Numbered from the stretch's first letter, positions 50,053-63,166 are shown. The stretch is DNA of 64,000 bases from Siniperca chuatsi (GCF_020085105.1 NC_058055.1:20586822-20650821), one strand, 5' to 3'. Notes: a model not told the origin generated them from the letters alone. A program made the numbers and translations.

Positions 50053-50054
<2 letters not shown>

Positions 50055-50110
<56 letters not shown>
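50055..50110. repeat. (GT)n microsatellite
   Basis: About 28 GT units, the first of two dinucleotide arrays of opposite strand sense within 300 bp. Confidence 0.97.
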
Positions 50111-50111
<1 letters not shown>

Positions 50112-50292
50112 TGTTGTATGTGTGTGTCTGCACATATGTGCACATGTAGTGTGTCTAGTGTGCAAACTAGTACATATGTTTGCTGCTTTCATGCAGATGT
50201 TTGTCTGCACACATGTATGCACGTACTGTGGGACTGATCCTGAATCCTTGATCTGCATGAACTGGCATGGAAACAGTCACACACATACACAT

Positions 50293-50295
<3 letters not shown>

Positions 50296-50339
<44 letters not shown>
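50296..50339. repeat. (AC)n microsatellite
   Basis: About 22 AC units. With the GT array at 50055-50110 it forms a long inverted complementary pair separated by 185 bases. Confidence 0.97.
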
Positions 50340-50342
<3 letters not shown>

Positions 50343-50971
50343 GCTCACACACCCACTCCCCAAACCTAAACAATGATCCATCATACGAATCCACATCCTC
50401 CTCTGGGCCACATCAGTCCCTTTGCTGCGGAAAAACTGATCCCAGAATCGGCTGCTAACTGTCAACTGCAGGACTCTGAGCCGCCCACTCACCACTAGAA
50501 AGAGACCACTGTGGATGCATGCATTTAATAGGCCTGCCATCAGAGTAAATGGAGGCTTAGTTTGAGAGCGCTCTGATCTCTCCCTGGATTTGTGACGCTT
50601 CTCTTTTTTGAAAAACCCCAAAGACAGCGAATACAATGGGGGATTTGTCGAGGCTGTAATTGTGATTTTAGTTTTAGTTTTGTTCCTTGTCATTGTAGGT
50701 GAATTGTCTGGCATGTCGCAGCTGTCATCGAGGTTTGTGTGTGGTGTGTGGTGTTTGTGCTTGCATACATGTAGGTCTCTGCTCTTTCCTCTGAACACAT
50801 GCAGCCATTAGAACTGGCTGTTGGCAAACATTCAGTGACTTTTGATCCAAGTAGAGATACCATCATTTATGTTCAGTATAAGTGATGAGAAAAAGCTCAA
50901 GACATGATTTGATAAGACCAAGGTGAATGTACAAATCAGTTGTTAGGATGAATGATGGATGCAATGTGTGT

Positions 50972-51009
<38 letters not shown>

Positions 51010-52339
51010 TCATCATCAGCCAACACTACCCTTGAGCTGCCCACTGCTATGGATGTGGCCACCCACACTCTCTGCCCTGCTCTACCATTTATATCAAACT
51101 CCACATAATGGACCATCTGGGGATTCTGCATGGCTAACTCATTAGCATCACCACAAGTTCCTTTTTGTGCCAGTTGCAAAGGGATTTTTTATTTATTTAT
51201 TTTTTTTACCATTTTCCAGCCTCTTGGCAACTGAGTCGACCAATATTTAAAGGTGGACGCAGCAAAGACAAATGTTGAGATTTGGTTCAGTGACAATTTT
51301 AATCAACATGGCTTTCATGGGAGGCTGCAAACAGGGAATGAGTGTGAAGCCTACTAGTGAGTTTATTCTAAAAGTATTTTAAATGTGTTGTAGCTGTAAC
51401 TCTTCCAATGCGGGTAAACTACAATAAAAAGAACTAAATGTATGAAAAAAAAATCAGCTGTTCTTGAAGATGCTGTTTTTTACTGTAACCTAGAAATATA
51501 ATTTTTACTCTGCAAAGTAGCTGAATTTTTCTTTTTCTCTGAAGAGAGCCAAACTGTTGCTTTATGTTACAGCTAAAGAGGACGAGTGTGTCAGAAAAGA
51601 GCAGTCATATTGTAAACTGTGCCACCACCATCAAAACTTTTGTAAATTTCAATGTGGTCTTACCATTGAAAGCAGAGGATTGCGTGCTTTGCTTCTTTTT
51701 TCCTAAATCCATTAGAGACCAAAACCAACGAGGCAAAATTATGCAGAAGCAATGCAGGATACAAAAAATAAAATGAGACCAAAACAGAAAAGAGAAGCTC
51801 AACAGACAATCAGATTAAGGCTTTGATTATTAACGTCTTGTTTCATGCAGTGTGTTGTGTTCTGGTAGATGAAACTCTGGGCAGAACCTTCACCAGAGAC
51901 AGAGTCGGGCTTCTCTGGCTGTGGTGAACACACTAACCACTAATATCAGGTTGGTGCAGCAGAGGAGAACAACAGCACGGCCACACTAACCAGACAGCTG
52001 CAGCTTCCTGCATCACAATATGCTGGAAGAGGGATTACCCACTCAGCTAGCATAATAACAACAACAACAATACCGTTGACAATAGTACAAATAATTATCA
52101 TAATTACACTAAGACCACTATACAGCTACAGCCACAGCTGCTACCATAGAATTAGACCTACTGTATATTGTATAGAATAGTTGATATTCATAAGACACCA
52201 CAGCTGATTTTATTTGTATAGCAATTTTTTTTAAACAAAAGTTATTATGGTGTTTAACAGAGAATAAAAAGATGCGATACATTAAACAAAATTTATCACA
52301 TGAGGGTGATTTTTTTTAAAGCAGAAAATAAGACAAGAG
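50340..52339. other. Intergenic, partly non-repetitive
   Basis: Contains the GT array at 50965-51008. The block 51790-52025 has few repeats and is discussed as a candidate regulatory element. A ttttatttgtatagc fragment at about 52206 resembles the retro-tail family seen at 41339. No gene recognised. Confidence 0.5.
50965..51008. repeat. (TG)n microsatellite
   Basis: Slightly interrupted TG array of about 22 units. Confidence 0.95.
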
Positions 52340-52870
52340 TCTGCAGGCACACTAGAGGCTCTGTGAGGCTGCACTGGGGCACAGTGGTGCTATGAGCTAA
52401 ATGCTAACATCAATATGCTAACATGCTTACAATGACAATGCTAACATGATGATGTTTTGCAGATAATATTTACAATTTTCACCATCTTAATTTTGCCTTT
52501 AGCATGCTAACATTTGCTAAATAGCAATAAAGACAAATACAGCAGAGAATGATGGAAGTTTCATTAGTTTTTGCAGGTACAGTAACAAAGTATTGGGCAA
52601 ATTGAAATTTTGACCTGATGATGTCACTAGGTGAAAAGTCAGGGGATTGCCAAAGTTATTACAATTTGTCATCTAGGGACCTTAAAAATATATGTCGTAA
52701 ATTTCACCGCAATCCATCCAATGGTTGCCAAGATATTCACTGAAAACCAAGAATGTCAACCTCATGGTTTCACTAGAGAAAAAGTCAGGGGGTCACCAAA
52801 GTCATCTGACAAACACATTGCTTTCCCTGGAGCCACTTGTGTGGCTAAAAATAGAAAATGGATACAATAA
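52340..52870 (+). repeat. Dispersed repeat with ~146-bp internal period, copy 2
   Basis: Same family and orientation as 43440-44150: a gctaaca-rich head, then tcactag-start units at 52625 and 52771 (146-bp spacing). It is truncated after the second unit. Confidence 0.75.
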
Positions 52871-55154
52871 AAGCACAATACAACAATATACAGGTGAAGA
52901 TGCAATGCTAGTCCTACTATCACAACTACTCTAAGGAATTTCTGAGGAAGAATGTTTCCCATCACGGGGCTCACCTGGACTTACATCAACTCCTTGATTT
53001 AATTCTTTTAAAATTTAAAGACCCGGTTCTGGTTCTGCAAATTGACAGAGAAAGACTGAAACAGTAGCCTGAGGTACTTAATAACATAAAACTCATCCAG
53101 GATAAAAACTGTATACATTTAGTTTCTTTAGAAAAATCTCTGATGTTGTTGCTGGTTGGAAAATTAAACTTAAATACTGACGGGTATGTTTTGAAAGGCT
53201 CTGATTGATGATGAGTAAAAGCATTTTTCAAACAGGCCTGCTGTTTAGCATGCATCTTGTGTGGCTCTCACTGACACATTTCATATTTGGTTGTGATTTT
53301 ATACAGAAGGAAATAAAATTCATGAAACAAACCACTTTAGAAGAGACCATTTGAAGTTGTGAGAGTATTGTGAGCATTTTTGACGGATATATGCATTGTT
53401 TTCTTGAAGATGTTTTCAGGAGTTTTTAACTTTGTGGAAGTCACAGGATCTAACAGCTCACTGAATACTTATCTGTGGCTAATTTATTTCCTTATGGGTT
53501 CCCTTTATCACGTTGGACATAAGATGCTCAATGTACTGTATGTCAGCCATGAAATCACTTGTCCTCATAGTCAAATATTACCATAACTGCATCTACTGCT
53601 ACAAGCAGTACTGCTACAGCTGCGACTAATTCCAGGGTCAGTACAACAGAAATGTGACTTGATTTGACTTTGGAATCACCTGACTAAAATGGCAGAAGAT
53701 GGAATAAATAAGAAGGTTTTTATGTGGAGTAAATCATCCAGTCCATGGGCCAAAGAACTCCACTCACTGTTTGAGGAGGTTGATATGCTGTATATCCACA
53801 GAAATAATTTGTGTTGTCAAAACCAAAATGTTCCATTTTTCCATGTACCTTTGTATTACTTATTACTTATTGTAGTACACACTATGATGATTTAGTCAGT
53901 TATCCATGAAATATTCTAGTGTACAGATGATCAAAGATTGGCCTGGTTGTTTAATTTTGATTACTTATTGTGTTTAAGTTTGCTAGAAATGGGCTTCCAT
54001 AGGTATTGCCTTAATAAGTTTGCAATTTTCAAATTCAATTCTCTATTAGTTGTTATACAGCTGTCTGTGTTAGGAGAAATAAATACAAGTGTTCATTTTG
54101 AGAAAAGTAAGTATTGAAAAAGCAATCCCATTTGGACTCAGAACTGAAACTTAGTTTTCATTTTGGCATCGGTACTAAACATCCAGATCAGAGAATTGTA
54201 TTTAAGTTTGCTAACTTTGCCTCAAAAGTCTGGAAAAGAAGGCCAGATGGAGTATTTAATGCATTTTTACTTTCATTTCTCCACTATCAGTATAGTAAAT
54301 GTTTTTGTCAGTGATTTGTGAATTTTGTTTTAGACAGTCAAGGTCTGAAAACCTGATTGTGAAAGTTGTTCAAGATGGTTTTCTTTACTATTTTCTTTGG
54401 ACGTTTTTGTAATATTGTTTCAGACTATAGACACAGCATTCCCGATGTGGCTTATATTAATTTGTCGTGTCTTGTAAGCTCATGCTGACCCAAAATATTC
54501 ATTCACTATGATTACTATATCTTGTACTACACTATTACCACACCTACTACAAATACCATTACAAATACTATTATAACCACCAGCACTGTTTACGTTTATG
54601 ACTGAGATATGATACCTATCTAGGTCTGAATGTTTGTATGTATGTGCATCAAACCCCATCAAGTCTGATTCCTTGTGCAAATATTTCATGTACTATAACT
54701 AGTAAACACTCTGATTTTGATTACTAATACTACTACCACAGCTACTGTTACTGGTGCGACTACATCTTAACAGCATTACGGTTTTCTAGCCCCATAAGAC
54801 TTCTTGGTTTTACAAGATAAAATTAACTTTTTCCTTACTTAAGTTAAATGGTGAGAATTGATATCACCACCGGTGAAAATGTGCAATGGAAAAAAAAGTT
54901 TGTTTCCATTGAGCCAAGCTGCAGCTTTGTGGTTCATCAGTGTGTGAGCGTGCATAGTGTCGGCTGATTCAAATCTAATGTATCAAGCTTTAAATAGCAG
55001 GATCATTTCCTCAACTCTTACACAATTACACTCTTTTCAGCATTTTCTTTTTTGCAAAAGTGTGTGTTTGAGGCGTTCTGCGGTAAGAGGCTGCATGTGC
55101 ACGTCCTTGAGTGTGTCTCTGTGTACACATATGCATGTTTCTGTCTTTCTGTAA
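52871..55154. other. Intergenic, nothing recognised
   Basis: AT-rich sequence. Imperfect tac/cta trinucleotide patches occur near 54510-54600 and 54720-54760. No gene seen. Confidence 0.5.
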
Positions 55155-55302
55155 GTGTGTGTGTGTGTGTGTATGTGTGTGAGGAGCGAGGAGTGAATGA
55201 CTTGGCTCCACATCAAAGGCCCCTGCGAGTCTCTGCATTAACGAGGCCCTTTGTTCCCTGCCTCCCAGATTACAGCACGTCTCTCCCTGTGCTGCCAGTG
55301 AG

Positions 55303-55366
<64 letters not shown>

Positions 55367-55430
55367 AGGGCACGGTAACCTGTAGACCAAAGGCCAAGGT
55401 CTGATCCTCCTCCTCCTCCTCATTATTATC
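55155..55430. repeat. Two GT microsatellites and a CCT run
   Basis: GT arrays at about 55155-55181 and 55307-55365 and a TCC/CCT run at about 55404-55419 surround a GC-richer non-repetitive block (55185-55300). Open frames across this region are driven by the repeats. Confidence 0.9.
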
Positions 55431-58400
55431 ATCTAATGTAACCAAAAAGAGGCTGATCCAAGGAAACTACAGTTTTCCAGTCAACTTGATGAATTTGTTT
55501 CATTTCTGGATTGACACACTTTCATTGAAAACTTTAATGTTTTTGTGTTGCTGTTTTAATGTCATGTTTTCACATATAATACCCCGTATCTATCTTATTG
55601 TCTATCTCCTAGTTTTACCTATACAGACAAAGCTATGCAATGTATAAGTAATGCTGCATCAATTGTCTGTATCTGCTTCCCTTTCCAGAAAATGCTGTTG
55701 TGGGCACTTTGGCTCTTATGCAATACATGCAGAGTGAACTCAACTAGTACGGCATGAAAAGGTTTCTTTAAAATAGTGGACATTTAAAATAAAAAGACCA
55801 GAAAACAAACAGCGATTACAGATTTGGTAATGATCAATGGTTTGCATTTGATGTAACTGTTCCTTATTTAGAATAAGCCATATGTTGAATCCCGACTTGG
55901 ATGTTAGAGGGAAAAGGGGATGAATGAGAAACAGTGTATTATTGGGTTTGTTTTATTTGAGAGATTGTGTATTCAGTAACAGTAACGGGGGAAAAAAAAT
56001 ATTTTAAAAAAACTGAATTATTTTATCTTTTCTGGATTTCTGTAAGTGACTAAAAAAACAATATTCCTCCCTTGGGTGACTTTGTGATGTGAGAAATTAA
56101 ACAGCTGACACAATTTTAAGCAAGTTATCAGCAGCCTGTCATGGAATCCTTTTCAAAAATAATCTTCCAACCACTAGCTCTGCCTTCAAACCTGATGCTT
56201 CAACTTGCAAATCACCTCACCTCACCTCAGCTCAGCGACACACTAAGACAAACCATGCGGTGTGTGTGTGTGTGGTGACACGGTGTGGCGCAGAAGCTCT
56301 TTTGCTGCTATTTCCAGTCACTATCAGACCTGTTTTTCATAAGCCGGGGCATGATTTGTTAATGCACGTCTTTAAAAAGTTCATGAACTGAAGCAGGCCT
56401 GAGCGAAGATGGAGCTGTTCCAACCACAGCTCGCTTGTTCTTTCCTCTGAGCACACAGGGAAGAAGAGAGCAGGCTGGGTGCAGGCATTTGAAGGGTTTT
56501 GTTCCAAACAAAGATATAGACAGTTCAAAATAAAAAGGGGTATCTCCTCTTACACAGCGACAGATAGTACAAAATTTAAAAAAAAAAACTTTAAAATAAA
56601 GGATGACACTTGAGAAGACGAACCTTGCAACAGATTCGGTGAAACTCTGCAGTCAAGTCCTCAGTTGCCAAAGAAAAGAACAGATTAATAGTTTGGATCT
56701 TCAGAAATGTATTTGTTTTTTTTCCATTTGTGCTTTAAATTTGGCCAAATCTGCCATTAATCTAGATGAGCATGGTTCCGTACAAAAATACACTGGCATT
56801 TCTTCATGTGTTGTAAATTGATCCTTAGCTTTTATTTTTGTAATGTGAACTAGATAAGCAACATTATATTATTAAACAACTTTATTTATTAACTCTAGTT
56901 GTGATATTTGTCTTAAGGGTAAGATAAAATGTGCATTCATTACATTTTAGATCTTGCACTGGACTCAAAGTCACAAATAAAGTGTTTGCATCTTCGTCCA
57001 CTGATCCTCTACTGAAGACCAGCGATGTGTTTTCAAAGCTCTTTTCCTCCACTGTTTATGTTTGTTGATTTCACCCCCAAAGACCTCCGCAGATCTGTGA
57101 TATCAGCTCATAAATGTTTGATAAGGAGCTAACGAAGAGGTAAAGGGACTGCATTCTGTTAAATCAAAAGAGACAGACACATTCAAATCAGCAAACACTC
57201 AGCAAACTAGAACTTGAACAAGCCTCATTATCTATCAAGTTCTCTCTCTTTTTTTATTTGGGCTTATTTTGCTGAGCCAGTATCCTCTGTTTTCAGAATT
57301 CACGCAGCTACATGAGAGCTGAAACCAGTCTCTGTTTTGACGGCCAGTGAGCGGTTTCAGAGGAGACGGTGCAGGTTGAGTGCCTTGCTCAAGGGTAATG
57401 GTAACTGCTGGAGGAAAGGACCACACTGTTTTCTCCCTGTTTTCTCCTTCACTTTCAAACCGATCAGCTCCTCAGTCTCAAGATGTAACCTTTATCCTTT
57501 GTGATAAACTGTGTTAGAGCTGCTACTCATGTTTCCACCTGTGTGCCACTTCTTTAACAAGTATGTGAAATTCTGAAATGATTCAAAGGTTATCCAGCCT
57601 CCTACAGACATCCAACCCACCTTCACAGGAGCTACGTGGCATCACATCAATGTACTACTTAAGTCAACCTCTTTGTTCAAATGAAAAACTTTTGCACAAA
57701 TTTAGAGGGGTTTCTATATTTCAAATACAGACTGTCTCTAAAGACATATTGTATCTCAGATAATAAATAAGAGGATAAGTAGGACAAAATATCTGGTGGA
57801 GGACTTGAAGACATGTGATTTCATTTAAAAACTGGATAACACTTATTTTTTCTGCACAGAACCTAAACATCATCTTCTTTAACCTTTTAATAATGTTTGC
57901 ATGCAGATTGGTGGTTATCTTGGTCCACTTAATATTTAAAAACAATGAAACATGAATCAGTCATAATTCTTAATCTCACTAAAACCACTTTATTGTTGAA
58001 TATTTGACGTTACGGTAGATTAGTTTACTGTTTCATAGCAGAAACTTGGACACAACATAAAACTGTTGAAAAGATTTGTTGAGGTTCCACATTGCTGGCT
58101 GGATGCTGCCTTGAAGGACATGGTTTTGATTGTAGGAAAACTACCAATAAAAAGCACACAAGTGGTTCCAGTTAAGAGCTGTTCGCTTGGATGTGGCTTA
58201 ACCTCAATGAAAGGACATGATTTAATTACTCTGCAGCTTTAATGCGCCTGATGTTTCTTTAGAAAGCACAGTATATAATCTTTTTTTGAACCAACTGTGA
58301 TTCATCTTTGAAAAAAAAAAAACATGTTAAAGGAGGAACGTTTTCCCCACCAATGACTGAGCAGTGGAAAGAGACTCATTGAAATGATCTTCTCATATTA

Positions 58401-58548
58401 AATGAGTTCATTACATACTGACAGTGGAGTTGATGTTTTTTCTGATGTGTATTTTGCACTGAGTAGCATCATTCATTTGCAAAGATAAACTTTTTTTTTT
58501 AAACAAATGTTTGGGTCCAAGAAAGAGCACAAGATGTTATCCTGTATG
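55431..58548. other. Intergenic, nothing coding recognised
   Basis: AT-rich. A short tgccttgctcaagggtaa piece near 57383 resembles fish repeat fragments. The block 56385-56520 is discussed as a candidate regulatory element. No gene. Confidence 0.5.
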
Positions 58549-58741
58549 CTGAGGACCCCAACCATTTTGGCTTGTGACCCCTTAAATTTTATTTGTCAAT
58601 ATTATTTATCCAGTAGATCAAAAAAAAAGTTTATTTAAAAAGTTTAAAAAATTTTATGTGGCAGAAATATGTTTCTTCTGCTTTCCTATCCCATTTCGTG
58701 ACCCCTCAGATTTATCCAGACCCTCTGGTTGGGAACCACTG
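58549..58741. mobile_element. Short hAT-type MITE
   Basis: The right end on the minus strand begins CAGTGGTTCCCAACC and the left end is ctgaggaccccaacc, the well-known hAT/Charlie-type terminus. Both arms continue into a gtgacccct-type inner repeat. The element is 193 bp without coding capacity. The flanking 8 bases do not match, so the target duplication has decayed. Confidence 0.75.
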
Positions 58742-61099
58742 GTCTAATACAACAGCATGTTCAGGGAATGGAATTGGAATGTACTTTTCCAATTGAGATT
58801 TTATGCTTGCTATGCATTTTGAATAGCATATTATGTATAACATGTATAAATACCAAGAATGCCCCATTTTCTTTCTGACATAATTCATGTCTTTAAATTT
58901 TAGCATTACTGCACAGTCAGATATGTTTTGCTCCACTAGATTTCCATCATCTTTAGATAAATAAAAACATAAACATCTTTGCATCAAACACATTTCCTTT
59001 ATCAGAACAACCACAGTCTTGTCTTGCTCAGATACAGCACTCGTATCTGCGTCTGTATTTGAAAAGCTCGCCTCCTGGGGCCACAGAAGCTATGCATCCT
59101 TTTGTTTTCTGTGTGGGCTGCTCATCTTTTCTATCTTCTCATGTTTCCTTATTTGGCCTTTCCTGCCAATACATGATGTCTGATGTCACGACAGTCATTA
59201 GAGTTCAAGATAAAAGATGATGAGAAAGGATGCTCAGGGTGTGAGTGAGTCACAACAACAACTCTGCACTGGTAAGGCAGGGTGGGGTGAACTTAAAATA
59301 TGATTCTGATCCGACAAAAATAATCAAACTGCTCATAACAAAAAAGAGTGTGTGTGTATGTGCATGTGTGAAAGAGACAGACAGACAGACAGATACAAAG
59401 AGAGAAACGTGTTTGTAGGTTAGAGCGCCTCAAAGTATTTCAAGAGAGAAAGTATATGCAGAGAGAGTGTGTTCATTTCTGGATTTGTGTTTTGTGTATC
59501 TGTCTGTAAGAGAGTCAGGCAAGCTGACTGTAGCCTACAGCCTTAGGTGAACCTGTGAACCCATGTGATGAATGTGCAGAACTATCAGCACAGATATTCA
59601 TGGGAAACTGTGTTAAGATCAGAGGACAGCGTGCTCACGAGGCAGCGTGTCCCGCGCAGGAGAGGTGCTGTCTCTCTGGAAAAACAGCTGTCTATATTTA
59701 ATCAAGGCAAATAAACAAGGAGTTTAAACAAGTCATCTATAATTTAGATTTGCATACATTAAAACTGCTCATTTTAATCTTTTTATTAATATGCATCGAC
59801 GATATTGTATAAATATGCAGTTTTATGCAAATACCAGGCCCATTTTCTGTTTGTATTTAATTCTGTTTCCCAGCTGTGGATCATCATTTTCATTCAAGGC
59901 AACCGACTCAGATTAAGTCACGTATTAAGTCACAGCATGGGAGTGTATAAATATTTCTCAATTAAAAACTCTGAAGACCAGCTATGCTACTGTATCAGCA
60001 TTAAAAATGCATTGGCATTGGGAGGAAAATAGGGGAAGGCAAGTTACGAGTTTGATAAGAAATCAGAACTTCGAGTCTACATCTTTGAACTATGTTTTTT
60101 CTGTTTTTCCCTCCTCCAATCGAATAGTTGCGATAGCTAACACTTTTTGTTGTTTTGGAGACTGTTACAAAATCTGGGGGATGTAAGGACCAGCCAAAAA
60201 CATGCTGTGTATCTGTTATTGATGAGCATGCCGTGCCTTCTGATGTTTTTTCACAGAATGTCCTACATTTTACTGTTTCTTGCCTGAGCTGCCACTTTTC
60301 TGTGAATGCAAATTAGGAGTTTTGTTGCAAAATGTGAAAACTACCAACTGAACAGTGTGACAACAGCCGCTACAAAAGGACTGGCTGGGATAGGAGTAAA
60401 ACTCATAATGCATAATTGCTAAAGTTATTAACTAACTTAATGATGAAGATACCCCCCACTAAACAGTAACATTTTATACCAGTTGCAAGGTAAAAATGTT
60501 TCTTAATACGGTATATAGTATGGTAGTTATGAATCACTAAAAGTATGTTCTCTAATGAGAAAAGGTCAACCTTTAAATGCAGCACTCATGACAAGACACA
60601 TGTTTAATGTGAACCAATCATAAGAAAGAGAGGGCAGGGTTTCACGTACAAGAGGAAGCTGATAGGATTCACTGTCTCCATCACCATAGATGACACAGGC
60701 AGCCCTCTCTTTAGCAAAACAAAACACACACAAAGTGAAAGTCAAGTTCTTTTTGTGTGTGTGTGTTTTGTGTTGTGTGTTAATCAATTTTATATGGTAC
60801 CCAAAATGTTGCATGTTGTCAACAGCTGAAAACATATCGCCCCACATGTTTTATTACCAGACACAGGTCACCACACTATATTGCATGTTCTTAATATTAA
60901 TGTTTACATTTATTAACATATGAATGTATGTGTGTTGATAATATTCCACAGCCAAAGTATGACAAAATAGAAGCACTCAAATGCAGGATGTAAAGGTAAC
61001 AGTTAAAAAAGATAAAAGTTTCTTTTTTAAATGAATTTTGTTTATTTGTATAGGAGCAAGTACATAGCATGGACCAATGCTGCATACACAATGTTTAGT
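58742..61099. other. Intergenic, nothing coding recognised
   Basis: Includes a GACA run near 59379-59392 and an AT-rich block with an octamer-like atgcaaat at about 59825. No gene or confident repeat. Confidence 0.5.
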
Positions 61100-61249
61100 T
61101 TGCAACAGTGCTTGCTCTTGGTGGGAATTGTTGGGCCTCTAAATAATATTATAAAGAGTACGGTCTAGACCTGCTCTATAGGAAAAGTGCAATGAGATAA
61201 CTTCTGTTATGAATTGGCGCTATATAAATAAAACTGAATTGAATTGAAC
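61100..61249 (+). repeat. Teleost non-LTR/SINE 3' tail
   Basis: Contains ggtctagacctgctctata, aagtgcaatgagataactt and the terminal gcgctatataaataaaac, then tgaattgaattgaac. This is a tail shared by very common fish retroelements. Only the 3' part is present. Confidence 0.8.
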
Positions 61250-61788
61250 ACCAGTCCCTAAATGGACCTTACAAACTGAGAATGCATTTGATGGGAGTGT
61301 AGCTGATGAAAAGCAATCTATTATTTGTAAATTTCATTATCCCACAATTAATAATTATGCATCTTTAAGTGATACTGTTGGTTTGTTATACTTTAAATTA
61401 AAATCCTGGTGAATGTGACCAAAACTTCAGATGGAGAAGCATGCAGGGAAACCATCTTTGTAAAAACTCAGAGAGCAACAAAGAGCAACATGGACAATAA
61501 TGAACTGGCTCCACACTAGAGAAGAAAATCTTCTTCCCCACATTTGAATGTGAAAATGAGTTTTAGCTCCTTAAAGTGGATCATTGTCATTTGGAGATAA
61601 TTAGATTTTTAAACCAGTTGGTGACAAAAAAGAAAAGTACAGATTCTGTGCAAACTTTGCTTTAGGATTATGGCTGAGCTCCAGCGTAATGAAGTGGTGA
61701 TTATCATTTCAATATTGTAAATAAGAAATAAAATCAGAGTTAAACAGAATGAAAAAAATAACTATATGCAGCTACTTTGATAAATAAT
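61250..61788. other. Intergenic, nothing recognised
   Basis: AT-rich single-copy-looking sequence between the retro-tail and the terminal-repeat element. Confidence 0.5.
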
Positions 61789-62253
61789 CAGTGGCGGAGG
61801 AAGAATTCAAGTCCTTTACTTAAGTAGCAATATCACATTGTAAAAATACTACATTTAAAAGCCCTTCATTTAAAATGTTACTTAAGTAGAAGTATATGAG
61901 TATCATTAGCACAATGCACTTAAAATATCAAAAGTAAAAGTATTCAATGCAGATAAAATGCCCATATGAGTGTTATACTCATATTATACTTTTTAATTAT
62001 TGCTGATGCATTAACGTGTAAGTAGCGTTTTACTGTTGTAGTTGGGCGTGAAGCTAATTTTAACATATACTTTTTAATTTTTTTATAAGCTCATCATATG
62101 CTTTACTATGCAAAACCTTAATTTGCAAAGTAACTATAGCTGTTACATAAATGTAGTGGAGTAGTACTATAAAGTGGCATGAAATGAACACACTCAGTTA
62201 GCTCAAATGTGTACTTAAGTACAGCACTGCAGTAAATGTACTTTCCACGACTG
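61789..62253 (+). mobile_element. tacttaagta-type element with CAGTGG ends, copy C
   Basis: A 465-bp element. The left end is CAGTGGCGGAGGAAG and the right end on the minus strand is CAGTCGTGGAAAG. tacttaagta blocks occur just inside both ends. The flanks taaataat (61781-61788) and gaaataag (62254-62261) match at 6 of 8, compatible with a worn 8-bp hAT-type duplication. Same family as 30587-31110 and 31655-32174, opposite orientation. It ends about 650 bp before the tcf7 start. Confidence 0.75.
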
Positions 62254-62439
62254 GAAATAAGGAAAAAAAGGGTGCAGATGTACAATAAAATTGATTCTGT
62301 TTCCTGAAACCAGGACAAACAATTGTAATCAGCAGTTCTGACCACAATATTGAACAAAACTATCAGGATTAACGTTTTCCCCGTAGCAACTCTACACATG
62401 TGCACTGTTGTTTGACTTTAGCGAAGTTTTGGTGGCAAA

Positions 62440-62900
62440 ACGCAGCAGCCGTCTGCAGCCAGGGGACCGTGGGTGGTGTGAACACGCCTCTGGAAGTCAT
62501 GAATTATGCCTGTTCAGCTGAGCTCAGGGAGGTGATGTCTCTTTAAGAAGCTCTGCCGAAACAATCGTACAACCCCCCAACAAGTCATCGGACCTGTCAA
62601 TCATCCGTTCGGCGCCCTTTGATGTCGGAGTCCTCGCCTAGTCTTGGGCTCAAATGAGCTGTTTGCTGTTGTAGGGAAACATTAGTTCTCTACCAACCAA
62701 CCAGCCGGGGGACGCCACATCTCAACTTTTTTTTCTGTATGTGGTGGATGTTTCTGCACTTTGGAGGCGCCCCAGACTGAGGAGATTTAACAGAAAAAGT
62801 CCCTTGATTCTTTTCTTTATTTATACTCTTTCTTTTTTTTTTGTTATTATTTTATTTTTTTTAAAGTGTATAATCTCGCAGGGGTGGGGGAGAAGTAGAC
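62440..62900 (+). promoter_or_regulatory. tcf7: tcf7 promoter and 5' leader
   Basis: GC content rises from about 62440. The region includes CCTTTGATG at 62616-62624, a match to the TCF/LEF core site, which could support Wnt feedback on the gene. The leader just before the ATG contains long T runs (62829-62860) and ggggtgggggag. A 13-codon upstream ORF (ATG 62739, stop ending 62780) would be in the leader if transcription starts upstream of it. The transcription start is not visible. Confidence 0.5.
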
Positions 62901-63128
62901 ATGCCTCAGCTCAGCAGCGGCGGCGGGGACGACCTGGGAGCGAATGATGAGATGATAGCGTTCAAAGACGAAGGGGAGCAAGAGGAGAAAATCCAAGAAA
63001 ACGCGTTCACGGAGAGAGACCTGGCCGACCTCAAGTCCTCCCTGGTGAACGAGTCGGAAATAAATCAAAGTCCGAACGCAGCGGTAGGTGGCACGGAGTG
63101 TGTGTGAGTGTATAACACATAGAGAGAG

Positions 63129-63166
<38 letters not shown>

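Noticed and set aside
50277..50798. Open frame of 173 codons on the minus strand
   Set aside because: Its end is the AC microsatellite read as alternating Cys-Val, and the rest shows no family resemblance or splice support.
55026..55445. 139-codon minus-strand frame
   Set aside because: Made largely of His-Thr repeats from two GT arrays.
62741..62947. 68-codon frame overlapping the tcf7 start
   Set aside because: It begins with GTG rather than ATG. The nearby true ATG at 62739 opens a different, 13-codon frame.
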